Shown: positions 52,737 through 60,728 of the stretch, in pieces
How positions within the stretch are numbered: the first letter of the stretch is position 1
How the letters are laid out: each line of letters starts with the position of its first letter
Origin: Nakamurella flava
GTDB taxonomy: Bacteria > Actinomycetota > Actinomycetes > Mycobacteriales > Nakamurellaceae
DNA length: 64,000 nt
Direction: 5' to 3'
NCBI RefSeq assembly: GCF_005298075.1
Contig: NZ_SZZH01000003.1
Span: 1 to 64,000, forward strand
Notes under the pieces: model-generated
The model's input: the letters and a program-made list of their open reading frames with translations, nothing else
Told to the model about the DNA's origin: nothing
Database searches by the model: none
Position numbers and translations under genes: made by a program

Positions 52737-54002
52737 ATGATGCGCGGCGGGGGATCGAGCCGGACGGCGTGGACGCAGCCCGTCGACGTCGTCGAGGCGC
52801 TGCGGCGGCGCTGGGAGACCGGGGTGCTGCCCCGGGCGCTGGCCGACGGGCAGCAGTGGGCGCCGTTCTCCTTCGCCGTCCGCGGACCGACGGCCCGGCA
52901 GATCGCCGAGACCCCGGACGCCGTCCGCAGCTGGCTGGAACTCTGGCGACCGAGCGTGGGACGACCGTGGCGGGTGCAGACCACGGCGGCCGCCGCCCCC
53001 GGGGCCGCCCGGCTGGCCGACCTCACCGAGGACGCCGATCCCGCCGAGGGCTCGGACGCCGCCGTCCTGCGGATCCCCGAGGCGGTGTGGATCGACGAAC
53101 CGGCCACCGCGTGGACTCTGCTGCAGGTGCAACCCGACGTCGCTTGGCTGACCGAACGGCTGGACACGGCCGCCCGGGAGACGCCCCGTCTGCGGGAGTG
53201 GATGGGTGCCTACCCGTTGCGCGTGCTGGCGCTGCGCGACGAGTGGGACACCCTGATGGCCACCGTCGTCTGGATCTCCCGCCAGAGCCGCAAGGACCTC
53301 TACCTGCGGCAGATCGACGTCCCCGGCGTCGACACCCGGTTCCTCGAACGGCACCGCAACGTGCTCACCGACCTGCTCGACCGGCAGTTGCCGACCGGCC
53401 GGATCGACCGCACCGCGGCCCGGGCCGAGTTCGAGCAGCGGTTCGGGTTCCGGCGGCGGCCGACCTTCGTCCGGTTCCGGCCGCTGCGCGGCGACCAGCG
53501 GTTCGCCGGCCTGCCCGATCTGTCGGTCCGCAGCGACGACTTCGCTGCTCTGGCCCCCATCGGGGCGCGGGTGATGGCCGTCGAGAACGAGGCCACCTAC
53601 CTGGCCGTCCCCGATCTCACCGACACCGTCATCGTGCTCGGCAGCGCCGCGCTCGCCGCCGACGGGGTGGCCGTCCCGCCCTGGCTGGCCGAGCGGGAGC
53701 TGCTGTACTGGGGTGACATCGACACCCACGGGTTCGCCGTCCTCGACCGGCTCCGCCACCGGCACCCGCGCGTGCGGTCGTTGTTGATGGACCGGACCAC
53801 GCTGGCCGAGCACCGCGGGCACTGGAGTCGTGAGGACTCGCCGAAGGTCGTGATGCTCGACCGTCTGGACGACGAGGAGCAGCTGACCTACCGGGAGATC
53901 ACCGACAACGTGCACGGCCCGGCCGTCCGGCTCGATTCCGAGCGGGTGCGGATGTCGGCGCTGTACCGGGCGCTCCGGCTGCCGCTGGGCGGTCCGTCGT
54001 AG
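52737..54002 (+). CDS. jetD: JetD-like protein (DUF3322/DUF2220), Wadjet nuclease subunit homologue
   Basis: 421 residues, full length. The N-terminal DUF3322 part is LRRRWETGVLPRALADG, then FSFAVRGPTARQIAE. The C-terminal DUF2220 Toprim-like domain has the acidic AVENEATYL (E283, E285) and WGDIDTHGF (326-332), the metal-binding pair needed for DNA cleavage by JetD. JetD is the nuclease of the JetABCD anti-plasmid system; no JetA, JetB or JetC (condensin-like) gene is within this window, so the gene is orphan. GTG at 52731 and ATG at 52740 are alternative starts. It is bounded by a 15-bp direct repeat. Confidence 0.88.
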   Translation: MMRGGGSSRTAWTQPVDVVEALRRRWETGVLPRALADGQQWAPFSFAVRGPTARQIAETPDAVRSWLELWRPSVGRPWRVQTTAAAAPGAARLADLTEDADPAEGSDAAVLRIPEAVWIDEPATAWTLLQVQPDVAWLTERLDTAARETPRLREWMGAYPLRVLALRDEWDTLMATVVWISRQSRKDLYLRQIDVPGVDTRFLERHRNVLTDLLDRQLPTGRIDRTAARAEFEQRFGFRRRPTFVRFRPLRGDQRFAGLPDLSVRSDDFAALAPIGARVMAVENEATYLAVPDLTDTVIVLGSAALAADGVAVPPWLAERELLYWGDIDTHGFAVLDRLRHRHPRVRSLLMDRTTLAEHRGHWSREDSPKVVMLDRLDDEEQLTYREITDNVHGPAVRLDSERVRMSALYRALRLPLGGPS

Positions 54003-54014
54003 ATTCGGGCGAGC
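54000..54014 (+). repeat. 15-bp direct repeat, copy 2 (before sulfite-oxidase-like gene)
   Basis: TAGATTCGGGCGAGC, beginning in the TAG stop codon of the jetD-like gene and 29 nt before the next ATG. Identical to 52679-52693. Confidence 0.6.
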
Positions 54015-54042
54015 AGAACGTCAGCAGGAGAGGGGACGGCCC

Positions 54043-54648
54043 ATGGCAACCCGAGGTTTCGTCGGCCGGCGGCGCACCGAACGCGACCCCCGGCTCCCGC
54101 CCGGCCAGTACGACACCGGAACGGACTGGCCGGTGCTGACCGCGGAGGCGACCCCGCGGATCGCCCCGGAGAACTGGTCGTTCACCCTGAACGGCCTGGT
54201 CGCCACCCCCACCACCTGGACCTGGGACGAGGTTCACGCGCTGCCGGCCTCCCGCTACGACGGCGACATCCACTGCGTCACCACGTGGTCGCTGCTCGGC
54301 ACATCGTTCGAGGGCGTCAGCCTCGACACCCTCCTGGACATCGCCGGACCGTCGCCGCAGGCGACCCACATCCTGGCCCGCGCCAAGACCGGGTACACCA
54401 CCAACCTGCCGCTCGAGCACGTCACCGGGGGCAAGGCCTGGCTGGTGTGGACCCACGAGGGTCGCCCGTTGCCGGTCGACCACGGCGGCCCGGTCCGGTT
54501 GCTGGTCCCGCACCTGTACTTCTGGAAGAGCGCGAAGTGGGTCACCTCGATCACCCTGCTCGACCACGAGGAGCAGGGTTTCTGGGAACGCAACGGGTAC
54601 CACGACCTCGGCGATCCGTGGCGGGAACAGCGGTACACCGGTGACTGA
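54043..54648 (+). CDS. Sulfite-oxidase-like molybdopterin protein
   Basis: 201 residues forming the core of the oxidoreductase molybdopterin-binding domain. DIHCVTTWSLLGTSFEGV contains the Cys that ligates molybdenum, and DHGGPVRLLVPHLYFWKSAKWV is the second family motif. No signal peptide is visible, so it would act in the cytosol. AGGAGAGGGGA stands before the ATG. Its 3' end overlaps a flavin reductase gene by 8 nt, a common pairing in actinobacteria in which the flavoprotein supplies or takes electrons. The natural substrate is unknown. Confidence 0.92.
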   Translation: MATRGFVGRRRTERDPRLPPGQYDTGTDWPVLTAEATPRIAPENWSFTLNGLVATPTTWTWDEVHALPASRYDGDIHCVTTWSLLGTSFEGVSLDTLLDIAGPSPQATHILARAKTGYTTNLPLEHVTGGKAWLVWTHEGRPLPVDHGGPVRLLVPHLYFWKSAKWVTSITLLDHEEQGFWERNGYHDLGDPWREQRYTGD

Positions 54649-55378
54649 CGAGCCTTTGCACCCGCGGCTGCTCGCGGCCGGTCCGCACGTGGGCACCGGG
54701 GCGTGGCGGACGGCGACCGTCGTCGAGGTGGTGCACCCCAGCCCGCGGGCGGTGATCCTGCGGTTGCGCGTCCCCGACCGCATCGACCACCTGCCCGGCC
54801 AGCACTACGCCGTCCGGCTCACCGCCGAGGACGGCTACGTCGCCCAGCGTTCCTACTCGGTGGCCTCCGCCCCGGCGGACCCCCTGCTGGAGCTGTGGGT
54901 GGAACGCCTGGTCGACGGCGAGGTGTCCGGGTTCTTGGCCGAGGTCGTCGAGCCCGGTGACGAGCTGGTCATCCGCGGGCCGATCGGCGGCTGGTTCGTC
55001 TGGGACGGCATGACGCCGGCCGTCGCGGTGGGCGGCGGCAGCGGGGCGGTCCCGTTGCTGGCGATGCTGCGGCACGCGCAGGCCGTCGGCGCGACCGACC
55101 GCCTGCGGCTCGCCGTGGCCGCCCGCACCCTGGACGACCTGCCCTTCCCTGACGAGTTCGCCGCCGCCGGCGCAGTCGTCGCCCTGTCCCGGACCGACTA
55201 CGAGGGGCGTCCCGCCGGTCATCTGACGGCGGCCGAGGTGGCCCCGCTGCTGCGACCGGATGCCACCGGGTTCGTGTGCGGATCGACACCGTTCGCCGAG
55301 TTCGCGACTCAGCTGCTGGTCGACGGTGGACTGCCCGCCGCCGCGTTGCGCGTCGAGCGCTTCGGCCCGTCGGGCTGA
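54641..55378 (+). CDS. Ferredoxin-NADP reductase-like FAD-binding oxidoreductase
   Basis: 245 residues from a GTG overlapping the previous gene. RSYSVASAP is the FAD-binding RxYS motif, AVGGGSGAVPLLAML the NAD(P) loop, and GFVCGSTPFAEFA the C-terminal Cys-containing motif. No iron-sulfur domain is attached. With the preceding molybdoprotein it forms a small electron-transfer pair. Its 3' end overlaps the convergent DMT transporter gene by 70 nt. Confidence 0.9.
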   Translation: MTDEPLHPRLLAAGPHVGTGAWRTATVVEVVHPSPRAVILRLRVPDRIDHLPGQHYAVRLTAEDGYVAQRSYSVASAPADPLLELWVERLVDGEVSGFLAEVVEPGDELVIRGPIGGWFVWDGMTPAVAVGGGSGAVPLLAMLRHAQAVGATDRLRLAVAARTLDDLPFPDEFAAAGAVVALSRTDYEGRPAGHLTAAEVAPLLRPDATGFVCGSTPFAEFATQLLVDGGLPAAALRVERFGPSG

Positions 55379-56256
55379 CGGGTCGCTTCTGCGCCGTTCG
55401 CTCGGTGAGCCGGCCCGGGCGGGAGGCCCGGGGCGGCGAATCGCGCCAGGAACATGGCCGCGACGACGGCGATGCCGAAGCCGACGACCGCCAGCGGCTC
55501 GCGTCCGGGCCGGATCTCATCGCCTAGGAACAGCAACCCGACCGCAGCCGGCAGCATGGTCTCGGTGGTGAATGTGACGGCGGCGACCACGGTGACCCGG
55601 CCGTGCTGCAAACCGCGGGCGAAGAACACGGTGCCGAGGATGCCCAGCACGGCGATCGCCCAGGCCGACGGCATCCGCATCAGCAGCCAGGGTGGTTCCG
55701 GCAGGTCCAGGCCACGGGCCGAGATCGACACCACCGAGAAGGACACCCCGGCCAGCAGGCCGAACAGCACCGGCGTGGCCCGGTGGGGACGGCGTTCGAC
55801 CACCAGGCCGAGCCCGGTCAGCGGAAGCGCGGACGCCAGCAGCAGCCACTGCCAGACGGTGTCCACCATCGGGCCGTTGGCGGGTTCGGCGGACGTCGCG
55901 AGCAGGGCCAGCCCGATCAGGGAGGCGCCCAGGGCGATCCACGCCCGGCGGCCGACCGGGCGCCCGGTGACCGCCATGACGACCGCGGTCACCCCGACAC
56001 TGGCCGCCACGATCGCCTGGACCAGGAACAACGGCAGGTACTGCAGAGCGATGACGGTGCACACCGACCCCAGAACGTCGACGCCCAGGCCGGCGACGTA
56101 CTGCGGGGTCCGCAGGAGCGGCGCGAGGTCGGCCGAACCGCCGGTCCGCGCCGCGGCCCGGTGCACGCCGAACGCCTCCATGGCCGAGCCGAGGCCGGAG
56201 CCCAGACAGGCCAGGGCGGCGATCAGCAGACCGGTGAGCATGACGGTCAGTGTCAC
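55309..56256 (-). CDS. DMT-family membrane transporter
   Basis: 315 residues with ten membrane segments, and a hydrophilic Pro/Arg-rich tail. The repeated helical hairpins, with LVQAIVAASVGVTAVVMAVTGRPV in the first half and TETMLPAAVGLLFLGDEIRPG in the second, fit the drug/metabolite transporter superfamily. The export substrate is unknown. GTG at 56256 is used; an ATG at 56241 is also possible. The tail overlaps the convergent flavin reductase gene, with codon use unlike the rest, so the true stop may be hard to conserve. Confidence 0.82.
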   Translation of the reverse strand: MTLTVMLTGLLIAALACLGSGLGSAMEAFGVHRAAARTGGSADLAPLLRTPQYVAGLGVDVLGSVCTVIALQYLPLFLVQAIVAASVGVTAVVMAVTGRPVGRRAWIALGASLIGLALLATSAEPANGPMVDTVWQWLLLASALPLTGLGLVVERRPHRATPVLFGLLAGVSFSVVSISARGLDLPEPPWLLMRMPSAWAIAVLGILGTVFFARGLQHGRVTVVAAVTFTTETMLPAAVGLLFLGDEIRPGREPLAVVGFGIAVVAAMFLARFAAPGLPPGPAHRANGAEATRQPDGPKRSTRNAAAGSPPSTSS

Positions 56257-56441
56257 GGACGGATCCGCCGCGGGGCGGTTGTCGGGGGTCGACGACCGAT
56301 GGGCGCGTCGGACCGAAGGACTCCTGCCGGCCGCGCGCCACAGGGCCGAAGGACCCTGCCGGTCACACCGCTCTCGAGCTACGGTCGGCGCACCACGGCT
56401 GGGCCATCAGCCGTCGGCGGCGATCATTCCGGCGAGGACAG

Positions 56442-56909
56442 ATGCCACAAGACGGTGCGATCCGCACCTCCGCGGTCCCGGCCCCGGTCGTCGCCGGGGT
56501 GGTCGACCTGCTGGTCTACGTCGTCGTCCTCAACCTGTTCGCCGAGTACTTCCCCCACGTCATCAGCGAGAGCTTCACCCTGTCGCTGCTGACGGCCGTG
56601 CTGCTGAAGGCGGTGCTCGAACTCGTCCGGCTGGCCAAGACGTCGGTGCTGACCCGGTTCCGGCAGGCGGACGGGCCGCGGGCGAAGGCGGTGGCCGCGC
56701 TACTGCTCTGGGGCGTCGCCTTCAGCAGCAAATTCGTGGTCCTGGAGCTGGTGAATCTGGTCTTCGGTGACCGGGTCAGCCTCGGCGGCTTTTTCTCGGT
56801 GACGCTGCTGGTCGTCGTCCTGCTGTCGGCCCGCGCCGCCGTCCGGTGGATGCTCCCGGGCATCGACAGCGAGGCGGAGGGTCGATCCGGGGTGCCATCG
56901 TCTCCCTGA
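56442..56909 (+). CDS. Small integral membrane protein of unknown function
   Basis: 155 residues with four membrane helices: residues ~13-33, ~45-60 (weak), ~85-105 and ~112-135. A basic loop (ARLAKTSVLTRFRQADGPRAK-like region near 65) faces the cytoplasm. I do not recognise the family. GAGGACA lies just before the ATG. It is divergent from the DMT transporter and ends 35 nt before a terminator shared with the tRNA gene. Confidence 0.72.
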   Translation: MPQDGAIRTSAVPAPVVAGVVDLLVYVVVLNLFAEYFPHVISESFTLSLLTAVLLKAVLELVRLAKTSVLTRFRQADGPRAKAVAALLLWGVAFSSKFVVLELVNLVFGDRVSLGGFFSVTLLVVVLLSARAAVRWMLPGIDSEAEGRSGVPSSP

Positions 56910-56943
56910 CCGGGCCCGGGGCCGGTGACGAACCCCCGAACGT

Positions 56944-56979
56944 CGAACGCCGGCCGTCCCGGAGGACGGCCGGCGTTCG
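56944..56979. terminator. Terminator between the membrane-protein gene and tRNA-Ser
   Basis: A perfect 16-bp stem (56944-56959 with 56964-56979) with a 4-nt loop, usable from both sides because it lies between converging genes. Confidence 0.75.
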
Positions 56980-56986
56980 TTCCCGG

Positions 56987-57071
56987 CGGAGGATAGGGGA
57001 TTTGAACCCCTGAGGGAGTTACCCCAACACGCTTTCCAAGCGTGCGCCATAGGCCACTAGGCGAATCCTCC
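56987..57071 (-). tRNA. tRNA-Ser (anticodon GGA)
   Basis: 85 nt with a class II long variable arm. The acceptor stem is GGAGGAT/ATCCTCC with discriminator G, the anticodon loop reads CTTGGAAAG with GGA, and the T arm has GGTTCAAATC. No CCA is encoded. TAGACT, 7 nt before the mature 5' end on this strand, is a likely -10 box. It reads UCC (and UCU) codons. Confidence 0.96.
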
Positions 57072-57109
57072 GCCGGAGAGTCTACGGGGGACAGGCCAGG
57101 ACGCCCAAA

Positions 57110-57628
57110 TCACGGACTCTGGATGGGGTCCGCCGCCCGTTCGGCGGTGGCGCCCGGCGGGGTGGTCGCAGTTCGCTGCCGCCGCCGGATCAGCACGGCG
57201 GCACCCCCGGCGACCAGCAGCAACACCGCGACCAGGGCCCAGGGTGACCGGGCCGCGAGGGCCAGGGCCGCCTCCAGGGCGGCGAAGCCGACCGTCGCGT
57301 AGACCACCGCCCAGGCGAGGCAGCCGGGGACCATGGCCGCCGTGTACCGCAGCCAGGGCATCCGGGTCAGCCCGGCGGCCGCGTTGACGACGGTCTGCAT
57401 GCCGACCGTCAGGAACGACAGGGTGATCAGCGGCCAACCCCATCGGTGCAGACGGACGATCGTGGCGGTGGTCCGGGGACCGGTGACGCGGTCGGCCCAC
57501 CGCGAACGGAGCGCCCCCGCCGCGGCCAGGCGCCCCAACCAGTAGGTGCCCTGGGCGCGGAGCAGCACGATCGCGAACAGCACCCCGACCGTCACCGCGA
57601 ACGGCGTGCCCTCCAACCAGCTCGGCAC
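57110..57628 (-). CDS. DedA-family membrane protein
   Basis: 172 residues with four or five membrane helices. LLRAQGTYWLGRLAAAGAL and GWPLITLSFLTVGMQTVVNAAAGLTRMPWLRY, followed by PGCLAWAVVYATVG, follow the SNARE-associated/VTT (DedA) pattern including the Gly and Arg in the re-entrant loop region. DedA proteins help flip undecaprenyl phosphate or other lipids. I chose the GTG at 57628 because GGAGG stands 5 nt upstream; a GTG at 57658 would add 10 residues. The gene is divergent from the SRP RNA gene. Confidence 0.83.
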   Translation of the reverse strand: MPSWLEGTPFAVTVGVLFAIVLLRAQGTYWLGRLAAAGALRSRWADRVTGPRTTATIVRLHRWGWPLITLSFLTVGMQTVVNAAAGLTRMPWLRYTAAMVPGCLAWAVVYATVGFAALEAALALAARSPWALVAVLLLVAGGAAVLIRRRQRTATTPPGATAERAADPIQSP

Positions 57629-57780
57629 GCTCACCTCCGGGTCCGTCGCCCGCCCCACCGCGGACCATCCGGGGGTAGGGCACCCTTACCTTCCGGTCAC
57701 GGTACCGCGCAGGTCCCCCGACCCGAAGGGGCGAAGGGCCCGGGCCGCCCGGATCGGCGCGGGGAGGGCCCGGCGCCCGG

Positions 57781-57786
57781 TAGAGT
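57781..57786 (+). promoter_or_regulatory. -10 box of the SRP RNA gene
   Basis: TAGAGT, 7 nt ahead of the first paired base of the RNA at 57794. No -35 box is obvious. Confidence 0.55.
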
Positions 57787-57793
57787 GGTCGCC

Positions 57794-57883
57794 GGACCCC
57801 CGCGGCGTCCATCTCATCAACCCCCCCAGGGCCGGAAGGCAGCAAGGGTCCGTGAGCTCTGACGGGTGCGGGGGTCCCCTTTT
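57794..57883 (+). ncRNA. ffs: Signal recognition particle RNA (small bacterial type)
   Basis: About 90 nt. The apical part AGGGCCGGAAGGCAGCAAGG is the conserved SRP helix 8 with a GGAA tetraloop, and the 5' ggacccccgc pairs with 3' gcgggggtcc. The 3' end runs into CCCTTTTG, a terminator-like end. The RNA binds Ffh for membrane protein targeting. As in other actinobacteria it is near tRNA-Ser and dnaX. Confidence 0.96.
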
Positions 57884-57908
57884 GTCTCCGGGCGGTCGCC
57901 CGGCCGCG

Positions 57909-58256
57909 TCAGAGTTGCAGGTGCAGTCGCAGGGCGTCGTCGAGGTGGCCCATGAGTTCGCCGGTGACCCGTCCGATCGTCGGTCCGATTCGTTCCACGG
58001 CCACGGACCTCACCTGCTCCGCTTGAGCTTTGCTGTCGCGAGGCAGTCCGCATTCGACCGCCGGTAGGAACGTCTGGAAGGCCAGAACGCGGTCGGTGTT
58101 GCTGGTGACGGGGACGACGGTGACGACCCCGCGGCCCAGGCGTTCCGCGGTGGTATTGGCGCGGTCGTTGCTCACGATGACCGCAGGTCGCCTCTTGTTC
58201 GCCTCGTTGCCCCGGGCCGGATCCAGGTCGACCAGACAGATGTCACCGCGTCGCAT
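57909..58256 (-). CDS. mazF: MazF/PemK-type endoribonuclease toxin
   Basis: 115 residues. RRGDICLVDLDPARGNEANKRRPAVIVSNDRAN is shown in pieces here: RRGDICLVDLDPARGNE is the first strand pair with its conserved G-x-E, and RRPAVIVSND is the RP-x-V-V-V motif with the catalytic Arg. It cleaves RNA at short sequences when free of antitoxin. It starts 14 nt inside the end of the antitoxin gene, so the pair is translated together, antitoxin first. The long open frame upstream is the antitoxin in another frame and not part of the toxin. Confidence 0.92.
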   Translation of the reverse strand: MRRGDICLVDLDPARGNEANKRRPAVIVSNDRANTTAERLGRGVVTVVPVTSNTDRVLAFQTFLPAVECGLPRDSKAQAEQVRSVAVERIGPTIGRVTGELMGHLDDALRLHLQL

Positions 58257-58473
58257 CGCGCAGACCGTCGCCCACCGTGTCGTCCCAGGCTTCCTCGTCG
58301 GATGAGCCTTGCCAGTCCTCCCATGCCTGCGCGTACTCGCGCTCGAGTTGGGGGTGTCGGAGGAGAGCGATGGCTCGCTGTAGAGCGGCCGACCGTGACG
58401 GCAGTCCCTGGTCCCGGGCGTAGTCGTCGAGAACCTGTACATCCTGCTCGGACAGGCTCACACTGAGTTTCAT
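58243..58473 (-). CDS. mazE: RHH-type antitoxin, MazE-like
   Basis: 76 residues. The N-terminus MKLSVSLSEQDVQVLDDYAR followed by SRSAALQRAIALLR is a ribbon-helix-helix, and the C-terminal acidic, Trp-containing helix (EREYAQAWEDWQGSSDEEAWDD) is the part expected to wrap the toxin. It neutralises the MazF toxin and probably represses its own promoter at the palindrome 8 nt upstream. Confidence 0.9.
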   Translation of the reverse strand: MKLSVSLSEQDVQVLDDYARDQGLPSRSAALQRAIALLRHPQLEREYAQAWEDWQGSSDEEAWDDTVGDGLRDATR

Positions 58474-58503
58474 ACCCGAAATGCTACCCGGGTAGCAACG
58501 GGT
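58474..58503. promoter_or_regulatory. Autoregulatory operator of the toxin-antitoxin operon
   Basis: A perfect 16-bp palindrome TGCTACCCGGGTAGCA (58482-58497) is bounded by outer ACCCG and CGGGT half-sites. It stands 8 bp before the antitoxin ATG, where RHH antitoxins bind. Confidence 0.75.
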
Positions 58504-58518
58504 GTCGCCACCGATGGA

Positions 58519-59199
58519 TCAGCGTAGGTGGGCCGGGACGGGAACCCCGTCCGGCACGGTCGGGCACGGCAACGGAGCGTCCGCCACCACCCGCAGCGGC
58601 CGCACCCCGGCCCAGACCTCCGGACGGTCCCGGACGTCGGTCTCGTCGTCCACCGGCGGCCCGGTCCGCACCTTCACGCTGGCTTCAGTCAGGTCCAGGG
58701 CGAGCACGGCGGTGGCGGCCAGCTCCTTCCGGTTCGGCTGCCGCGCGTACGACCAGGCGCCGGGGGCGACCTGCTCGGTCAACGCCCGCAGACCCGCCAG
58801 CCGCTCGTCCGGGTCGGTCACCGTCCGGGCGGTGCCGTGGACGACGGCGCTGCGGTAGTTCATCGAGAAGTGGAAGACGGATCGGGCGTGCACGACTCCG
58901 TCGACCAGGGTGACAGTGACGCTCACCGGTGACCCGGTCATCGCGGCCCGCAGGGACGCCGAGCCGGTCGATCCGTGCAGGTAGAGCGTGTCTTCGACGC
59001 GGCCGTAGGCGGTGGGCAGGACGACCGGGGCGCCCTCCAGCACGACGCCGAGGTGGCAGACCGTGCCGGCGTCGAGAACGGCGTACAGGTCGGTTCGGTC
59101 GGTGCGGGCCCGGTTGGCACCGCGGCGCACGGTACTGCGGGCAGTCGGGGAGAGCGGGACGAGGGATGCGGGCGGAACGGCAGTCACGTCGATGAGCAT
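58519..59199 (-). CDS. Pyridoxamine 5'-phosphate oxidase-like flavin-binding protein
   Basis: 226 residues with a split-barrel FMN-binding fold. TVCHLGVVLEGAPVVLPTAYGRVEDTLYLHGSTGSASLRAAM is broken into its parts: TVCHLGVV then PVVLPTAYGR, and LYLHGSTGS, the order of the PNPOx-like family. The enzyme may reduce or bind an F420- or FMN-linked substrate. It is divergent from a MocR/PdxR-type regulator (59275), an arrangement common for vitamin B6-related genes, so a flavin or B6 link is a fair inference. Confidence 0.84.
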   Translation of the reverse strand: MLIDVTAVPPASLVPLSPTARSTVRRGANRARTDRTDLYAVLDAGTVCHLGVVLEGAPVVLPTAYGRVEDTLYLHGSTGSASLRAAMTGSPVSVTVTLVDGVVHARSVFHFSMNYRSAVVHGTARTVTDPDERLAGLRALTEQVAPGAWSYARQPNRKELAATAVLALDLTEASVKVRTGPPVDDETDVRDRPEVWAGVRPLRVVADAPLPCPTVPDGVPVPAHLR

Positions 59200-59274
59200 C
59201 CGGCGGGAAGTGGCATCCTGACAGGGCCAATTCTGACCAAGAACAGCAGGCCACTGGCCGCCGGGAGATGTGCT

Positions 59275-60684
59275 GTGACCAGTGAGCAGTTCGTGTCGGG
59301 TGTCGTGCTGCCCCCGGTGGTCCTCGACCGGTCGGCAGGCCGTTCGCTCGCCGTCCAGGTGGCTGACGCGCTGCGAACGGCGGCCGCGGGCGGCGCGCTC
59401 CGCCCGGGCGATCGCCTGCCGTCGACCCGGACATTGGCCCAGGAACTGGCGGTGAGCCGGACCGTCACCGCCGCCGCCTACGACCAGCTGCTGGCCGAGG
59501 GGTGGATCGCGGCCCGCCGGGGCAGCGGGACGACCGTGGTCGGCACGCCGGGCCGTTCAGCGGCGGACGCCCCCCGGCCGGCTCCGGCGGGAGCGCCCGG
59601 GTCGGCGCCGCGCGACCTGATCTCGCTGCGGGCCGGTGTGCCCTGCGTCGAGGTGCTGGACGGGGCGGCCTGGCGGCGGGCCTGGCGGATCGTCGGGGAC
59701 GTGCGGGTCGAGTCCCGGTTGGACGCGGCCGGGCTGCCCGAGTTCCGCGCCGTCGTCGGCGAGCACCTGCTGCGCCACCGCGGCCTGCCCGTCGGACCGT
59801 CGGCGATCATCGCCACCACCGGGAGCACGGCCGCCCTCGCCGAGCTGGGGCGGTGTCTGCCGGCCGGCTTGCCCATCGCCGTCGAGGACCCCGGGTACGT
59901 GTCCGGGGCGGCGGCCCTGGCCTCCGCCGGTCATCCGCTCGTCGGCGTGCCGGTCGACGACGAGGGACTGATCGTGGACGCCGTCCCGGCCGGAGTGGCG
60001 GCGGTCTGCGTGACCCCGGCCCACCAGTACCCGATGGGTGCCCGGATGTCGGCCCGTCGTCGGGTCGCGCTGGTCGAGCGGGCCCGGCGGGACGGGTTCC
60101 TGGTCATCGAGGACGACTACGACGGCGAACTCCGTTACGACGTCGCCCCGCTCCCGCTGCTCGCCGCCCTCGGACCGGACGTCGTCGCCCACCTCGGCAC
60201 GGCCTCGAAGATGCTGACCCCCGTGCTGGGGTGCGGCTGGCTGGTGGCGCCGCCGGAGGTGACCGCGGCCGTGCTGGCCGCGCGGGCGGCCACCGGGACC
60301 CGTCCCCCGACGGCCGGTCAGCATGTCGTCGTGGCGCTGGCCAGGGCCGGTGACCTCGGTCGGCATCTGCGGCGCTTGCGGCGGGAGCTGGCCGGCCGCC
60401 GGGCCACGGTCGTCCAGGCCGTCCAGCGGGCCGGGTGGCCGGTTCTCGGCGACCCGGCCGGGGCCCATGTCGTCGTCGATCTCGTCGGCGGGAGCGGTGC
60501 GGACGAGCAGCTGATCGTCGTCGCGGCCCAGGCGCTGGGGGTCGAGGTGGACGGTCTGGCTCGCCATCATCGTCGGGCCGGCGGCCGGGCCGGTCTCGTC
60601 CTCGGATACGCCGGTCCGACCCGCGCCGACCTCGACCGCGCCCTGGCCGTGATGACGCGGGTGCTGGCGCAGGCCCGGGGGTGA
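59275..60684 (+). CDS. MocR/PdxR-type regulator
   Basis: 469 residues from a GTG with GGGAG 7 nt upstream. The GntR winged helix is LRPGDRLPSTRTLAQELAVSRTVTAAAYDQL, and the aminotransferase-like domain has the PLP lysine in HLGTASKMLTPVLGCGW and the motif TPAHQYPMG. It is likely a PLP-sensing regulator of the divergent PNPOx-like gene. The longer frame upstream is antisense to that gene. This is the second MocR protein of the window (the other is at 2278). Confidence 0.9.
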   Translation: MTSEQFVSGVVLPPVVLDRSAGRSLAVQVADALRTAAAGGALRPGDRLPSTRTLAQELAVSRTVTAAAYDQLLAEGWIAARRGSGTTVVGTPGRSAADAPRPAPAGAPGSAPRDLISLRAGVPCVEVLDGAAWRRAWRIVGDVRVESRLDAAGLPEFRAVVGEHLLRHRGLPVGPSAIIATTGSTAALAELGRCLPAGLPIAVEDPGYVSGAAALASAGHPLVGVPVDDEGLIVDAVPAGVAAVCVTPAHQYPMGARMSARRRVALVERARRDGFLVIEDDYDGELRYDVAPLPLLAALGPDVVAHLGTASKMLTPVLGCGWLVAPPEVTAAVLAARAATGTRPPTAGQHVVVALARAGDLGRHLRRLRRELAGRRATVVQAVQRAGWPVLGDPAGAHVVVDLVGGSGADEQLIVVAAQALGVEVDGLARHHRRAGGRAGLVLGYAGPTRADLDRALAVMTRVLAQARG

Positions 60685-60728
60685 CCAGGGCCGCTCCCCG
60701 GGCGGAACCCGGTGTCGGCGGCCTCCCG

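Noticed and set aside
52596-53915. A 439-codon minus-strand frame opposite the jetD-like gene
   Set aside because: Shadow of the JetD reading frame, repetitive Pro/Gly/Val/Asp translation without a domain.
56987-57072. tRNA-Ser as an integration site
   Set aside because: No duplicate of the tRNA 3' end was seen nearby and no integrase gene is present.
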